33,332 nucleotides of DNA from Candidatus Dadabacteria bacterium UBA1144. GTDB taxonomy: Bacteria > Desulfobacterota_D > UBA1144. Below are positions 30,664 through 33,332 of the stretch, piece by piece. The notes beneath the pieces were generated by a model. That model searched no databases. It saw nothing but the letters and a program-made list of their open reading frames with translations, and had not been told where the DNA came from. The translations under genes were made by a program, and so were the position numbers. The stretch's first letter is position 1. The number at the start of each line of letters is the position of its first letter. The stretch covers positions 1 to 33,332 of the forward strand of contig DCAB01000009.1 in the NCBI GenBank assembly GCA_002311855.1. The letters are read 5' to 3'.

Positions 30664-32613
30664 ATGTCAGAGAAATCTTTTAGTTTTGATAAAAAACTTT
30701 GGGAAAGGTTTATAAGTACTGCTCAACCTTATTTCTTTCCACTAAACGTTTCTAATTCCTCTTGGAGACTATTAGCAATGCTGACATTCTCTATATTGTT
30801 TGTAATGTCCTTGAGTCATTTTGGTTTGATCGGAATAGGAGCATTAGTTGAGATTTTGTATCCTACGTTTATAAACGAAGTCGCACCGAACTTTAAAAAT
30901 TTTGTTGCAAATCTTAAGTCGACTATTCCACTTATTGTTTCTTCTTCTTTTATTGTCTTATTCCTTCTAGTCTGCAAATCTAATATAGAGCATTTAAAAG
31001 AGAAGAGAAAACCGTGGATTCTTTTAATCACGATTCTCGTTTTAATGTTTTTTATAACCGGACTTAATGTTGGATTAAGTTACATCTTTAGATTTTTGGA
31101 CACTTCTCTCAACGTAAGAAATGAAAAGGCTTTTTGGGAATTTGTCTGGGTTTACGGATGGGTTGTTTTAGTAGCTTTGCCAATTGTGGCTTCCTATAGA
31201 TTTACAAGACTTAAACTTGCTAGGTATTGGAGAGAATGGCTTACGAACGATTTTATAGAAAGATATTTCCGGAATAGATCATTTTACTTACTTGATTCTA
31301 ATACCCAAGATTCAGATATCGATAATCCTGATCAAAGAATTTCAGAGGATATTAGATATTTTACAACAGCAACACTAGATTTTCTGCTTGATACCCTATA
31401 CGCGATATTAACGATTTTATCGTTTAGCGCAATTTTGTGGAATATATCGAAAACTCTAACACTTGGGTTAATAATCTACGTTACAGTCGGAACTATAATT
31501 GCTATTTATACAGGAAAGAAAATGATTAAAATTCATTACAATCAATTAAGGCTTGAGGCAGATTTTAGATATAGCATGGTCCACGTTCGAGATAATTCGG
31601 AGTCCATAGCTTTTTACAAAGGTGAAAAGAGAGAAATCGGCAGTGTCGTAGAAAAATTATTTAAAGCTTTAAAGAATTTTGATTTGTGGATTATTTGGCA
31701 ATCTATTGTGGATTTATTTCAATTTTCTTATCGCAATCTGATGCGTTTTCCAGTTTATATTTTAGTCGCCCCTCTTTATTTTGTTAAAGAAATTGACTTT
31801 GGAACTATAACTCAAGCTTTCGTGGCATTCTATATGGTATTTGATGCCTTATCTATTGTGGTGAATCAGATTGAGAAAATCTCTCAATTCTCTGCAAGTG
31901 TCTTTAGGCTAGGCAACTTTGATGTAATTTTAAATACTATATCGAAGAATCAAGATATTGTTTCTCAAATCAAATTCCATGAATCCGATCAATTAAAAAT
32001 TATAAACCTTAATGTAGTAACTCCACGTGGCGAAAAAGAATTAGTGAAAAATCTTAATTTAAACGTTGACCCTAATTCTAATTTGATGATTGTTGGAGAA
32101 AGTGGAGTTGGGAAGAGCTCACTTTTAAGATCAATTGCAGGTTTGTGGACTAGAGGTAAGGGTGAAATATTCAAACCAAAAATAAATCAAACGATGTTTT
32201 TACCTCAAAAACCATATATGTTATTGGGCACCTTAAGGGATCAAGTTTGTTACCCAAGTAGTTCTGAGACATTTAGCGATAATGAAATTAGGGAAGCTAT
32301 GAAAAAACTAGGGATAGAGAATCTAATTACCGATCATGGTTTTGATGATATAAAAGATTGGTCTAGAGTTCTATCTGTTGGAGAGCAACAACGACTAGCT
32401 TTTGTAAGAATAATTTTAAATAAGCCCAAACTTATTATTCTAGACGAAGGAACTAGTGCATTAGATGTAAATAACGAGAATAATATCTATGAAATACTAA
32501 ACAATATGGGTATTAACTATATTAGTGTCGGTCACCGAGAAGGATTAAAAAAATTCCACAATGTATTGTTAACACTATTGCCAAATTCTCGGTATAGCAT
32601 CGATAATATCTAG
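30664..32613 (+). CDS. SbmA/YddA-like ABC exporter, permease fused to ATPase
   Basis: The 649-residue protein is a half-size ABC transporter. Residues about 1-410 are a membrane domain of the SbmA/BacA/YddA type (ABC_membrane_2), with TARYWREWLTNDFIERYF-like and DNPDQRISEDIRYFTTATL blocks typical of that group. The ATP-binding domain has Walker A GESGVGKS (about 478-485), signature LSVGEQQR (about 570-577), Walker B LIILDEG (about 591-597) and the switch His in SVGHRE (about 622). YddA-like proteins are thought to move peptides or hydrophobic compounds; the substrate here is unknown. It is the last long gene of the run that starts with the thioesterase; rpmJ follows behind its own promoter. 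Confidence 0.9.
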   Translation: MSEKSFSFDKKLWERFISTAQPYFFPLNVSNSSWRLLAMLTFSILFVMSLSHFGLIGIGALVEILYPTFINEVAPNFKNFVANLKSTIPLIVSSSFIVLFLLVCKSNIEHLKEKRKPWILLITILVLMFFITGLNVGLSYIFRFLDTSLNVRNEKAFWEFVWVYGWVVLVALPIVASYRFTRLKLARYWREWLTNDFIERYFRNRSFYLLDSNTQDSDIDNPDQRISEDIRYFTTATLDFLLDTLYAILTILSFSAILWNISKTLTLGLIIYVTVGTIIAIYTGKKMIKIHYNQLRLEADFRYSMVHVRDNSESIAFYKGEKREIGSVVEKLFKALKNFDLWIIWQSIVDLFQFSYRNLMRFPVYILVAPLYFVKEIDFGTITQAFVAFYMVFDALSIVVNQIEKISQFSASVFRLGNFDVILNTISKNQDIVSQIKFHESDQLKIINLNVVTPRGEKELVKNLNLNVDPNSNLMIVGESGVGKSSLLRSIAGLWTRGKGEIFKPKINQTMFLPQKPYMLLGTLRDQVCYPSSSETFSDNEIREAMKKLGIENLITDHGFDDIKDWSRVLSVGEQQRLAFVRIILNKPKLIILDEGTSALDVNNENNIYEILNNMGINYISVGHREGLKKFHNVLLTLLPNSRYSIDNI

Positions 32614-32634
32614 TTTTTTGATTCATCTATACGT

Positions 32635-32663
32635 TTGACATAGAATATTTAATAGGTTTAAAT
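32635..32663 (+). promoter_or_regulatory. Promoter of rpmJ, nearly leaderless
   Basis: Perfect -35 box TTGACA (32635-32640), 17-base spacer, -10-like TTAAAT (32658-32663). Transcription should begin near 32670, about 3 bases before the ATG at 32673, so the ribosomal protein mRNA would be almost leaderless. Confidence 0.6.
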
Positions 32664-32672
32664 AATGTCTTT

Positions 32673-32822
32673 ATGAAAGTAGTTAGCTCGATTGGATCAA
32701 TGAAATACAGGCATCCTGATTGCCAAGTCGTCAAAAGAAGGGGCAGAATTTATGTCATCTGTAAAACTAATCCTAGATTTAAAGTTAGACAAGGCTACAA
32801 GACAAAAAGAAGTAAACTTTAA
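32673..32822 (+). CDS. rpmJ: 50S ribosomal protein L36, type B (YkgO-like)
   Basis: This 49-residue gene is too short for usual prediction. It reads MKVVSSIGSMKYRHPDCQVV, then KRRGRIYVICKTNPRFKVRQG and a basic tail GYKTKRSKL. This is L36 of the large ribosomal subunit. The RHPDCQ...YVICK...NPRFK pattern matches the type B form (E. coli YkgO, MKVLNSLRTAKERHPDCQ...) rather than the zinc type with three Cys and a His: here only Cys17 and Cys30 remain, with H14 at the place of the first Cys and F at the place of the His. So zinc binding is probably lost or weak. It has its own promoter and stands apart from the ribosomal protein operon. Confidence 0.93.
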   Translation: MKVVSSIGSMKYRHPDCQVVKRRGRIYVICKTNPRFKVRQGYKTKRSKL

Positions 32823-32830
32823 TCTTATTC

Positions 32831-33127
32831 TTATTCGTAAGGATTTCCCATAGAATTATATACCATTTCAGCCACTCCAATATCTTCGTCGATTACTTTG
32901 TGTTTAAGATCACCGTTGGGCAATGTGTCTTCCAAGAAACTGTTCGCTGCTTCGGCTGATACTTCAGATATCTTAAGGTCGTAAGATAATGGATCTATCT
33001 TACATATAGAAATTATTATTTGAGTCACGGAATTTTTATCCTCTGCATCTACTACAAATCCTTTGTAAAACTGATGAGTAAACTTATTTTCAACTTCAAC
33101 AAAAAAAGCTTTTTGTTTTATTTCCAC
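32831..33127 (-). CDS. Unrecognised small cytoplasmic protein, 98 residues
   Basis: I do not recognise this protein. It has a GTG start at 33125-33127 and no clear ribosome site. The sequence begins MEIKQKAFFVEVENKF and continues with GFVVDAEDKNSVTQIIISICKIDPLSYDLKISEV; the C-terminal part has LPNGDLKHKVIDEDIGVAEMVYNSMG. It is acidic, with no signal peptide or membrane segment, and looks like a small alpha/beta fold. It converges on rpmJ (8 bases between stops) and diverges from the secreted protein at 33234. Confidence 0.6.
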   Translation of the reverse strand: MEIKQKAFFVEVENKFTHQFYKGFVVDAEDKNSVTQIIISICKIDPLSYDLKISEVSAEAANSFLEDTLPNGDLKHKVIDEDIGVAEMVYNSMGNPYE

Positions 33128-33185
33128 TATAAAACTTTAAAATATAAATCACAAAAAAGAAAATACCAACTTTTCGTTAGTATTC

Positions 33186-33213
33186 TTGACAAACTATTTT
33201 ATGAGATTATGTT
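33186..33213 (+). promoter_or_regulatory. Promoter of the secreted-protein gene at 33234
   Basis: Perfect -35 box TTGACA (33186-33191), 16-base spacer, -10-like TATGTT (33208-33213). Transcription should begin near 33220; an AGG ribosome-site core lies at about 33225-33227, about 6 bases before the ATG at 33234. Confidence 0.5.
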
Positions 33214-33233
33214 ATATATTTTTTAGGTTCAAA

Positions 33234-33332
33234 ATGATTAAAACTAATTTCACATGGATTTTGAATTTTTCCCTATCATTTATTTTTTTACTTTTTTTTA
33301 ATTCACATTCTCTAGCAGAGTCACCTAAGTGT
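33234..33332 (+). CDS. Start of a secreted or periplasmic protein, cut by window edge
   Basis: Thirty-three codons are visible, beginning MIKTNFTWILNFSLSFIFLL and ending in SLAESPKC. The pattern is a Sec signal peptide: basic start (Lys3), long hydrophobic core (about residues 8-22) and an Ala-containing cleavage region (SLA, cut before Glu29). What follows lies outside the window, so no function can be given. It has its own promoter with a perfect -35 box. Confidence 0.6.
   Translation, partial: MIKTNFTWILNFSLSFIFLLFFNSHSLAESPKC

Noticed and set aside
1..33332. CRISPR arrays, insertion sequences, integrases, toxin-antitoxin pairs or restriction-modification genes
   Set aside because: I looked for spaced direct repeats, transposase motifs and such gene pairs and saw none; the MoxR-VWA pair is a common chaperone pair and not evidence of a defence system by itself.

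Overview
The window is a gene-dense, very AT-rich stretch of bacterial chromosome. Genes overlap by a few bases or are separated by tens of bases, and no gene-free gap exceeds about 200 bases. The gene set suggests a streamlined, free-living, probably marine proteobacterium. A gammaproteobacterium of SAR86-like type is my best guess, by inference only. Support comes from the long GyrB with the insertion typical of proteobacteria, a YkgO-like (type B) ribosomal protein L36, the tgt-yajC-secD-secF order, a membrane-anchored CPFC glutaredoxin, and outer-membrane-type features. I saw no insertion sequence, integrase, CRISPR array or rRNA. Layout: 1-304 (minus) holds tRNA-Lys, tRNA-Glu and a cold-shock gene cut by the window edge. 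369-2311 is an MFS transporter overlapping rsmG. 2334-3182 (minus) is yicC. 3238-12063 (plus) is a housekeeping block of dapB, tgt, yajC, secD, secF, pheS, dcd and gyrB; several of these genes overlap. 12060-14872 (minus) is hisS, an OFA-like MFS transporter and a short Tat subunit. 14938-17477 (plus) is a glycosyltransferase and a DUF3943 outer-membrane-type protein. 17495-18109 (minus) is trxA and a GYD-domain gene. From 18227, fumC leads into an accessory stretch (about 19.6-27.2 kb). That stretch has several unrecognised proteins, small membrane proteins, a YgjP-type metalloprotease, a DUF4396 membrane protein, a glutaredoxin-msrB pair and three related proteins sharing a YWR core. It also holds an orphan fragment of the RNA polymerase beta' gene (rpoC). 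27193-29217 (minus) is a MoxR ATPase plus VWA pair. 29299-32822 (plus) is an acyl-CoA thioesterase, lgt, an SbmA/YddA-like ABC exporter and rpmJ. The end has a small unknown gene (minus) and the start of a secreted protein. How the genes work together: YajC-SecD-SecF assist Sec export, and Lgt lipidates exported lipoproteins, perhaps including the unusual YajC encoded here. Thioredoxin, glutaredoxin and MsrB form a thiol and methionine repair set. Tgt, RsmG, PheS, HisS, two tRNAs and L36 serve translation. The most interesting signals are: (1) the rpoC fragment between two accessory genes; (2) the three-member YWR family around it; (3) a recurrent promoter layout in which the -10 box lies only about 7-13 bases before the start codon, implying leaderless or nearly leaderless mRNAs; (4) a Tgt with Ser in place of the zinc-binding His; and (5) a YajC with a lipobox.
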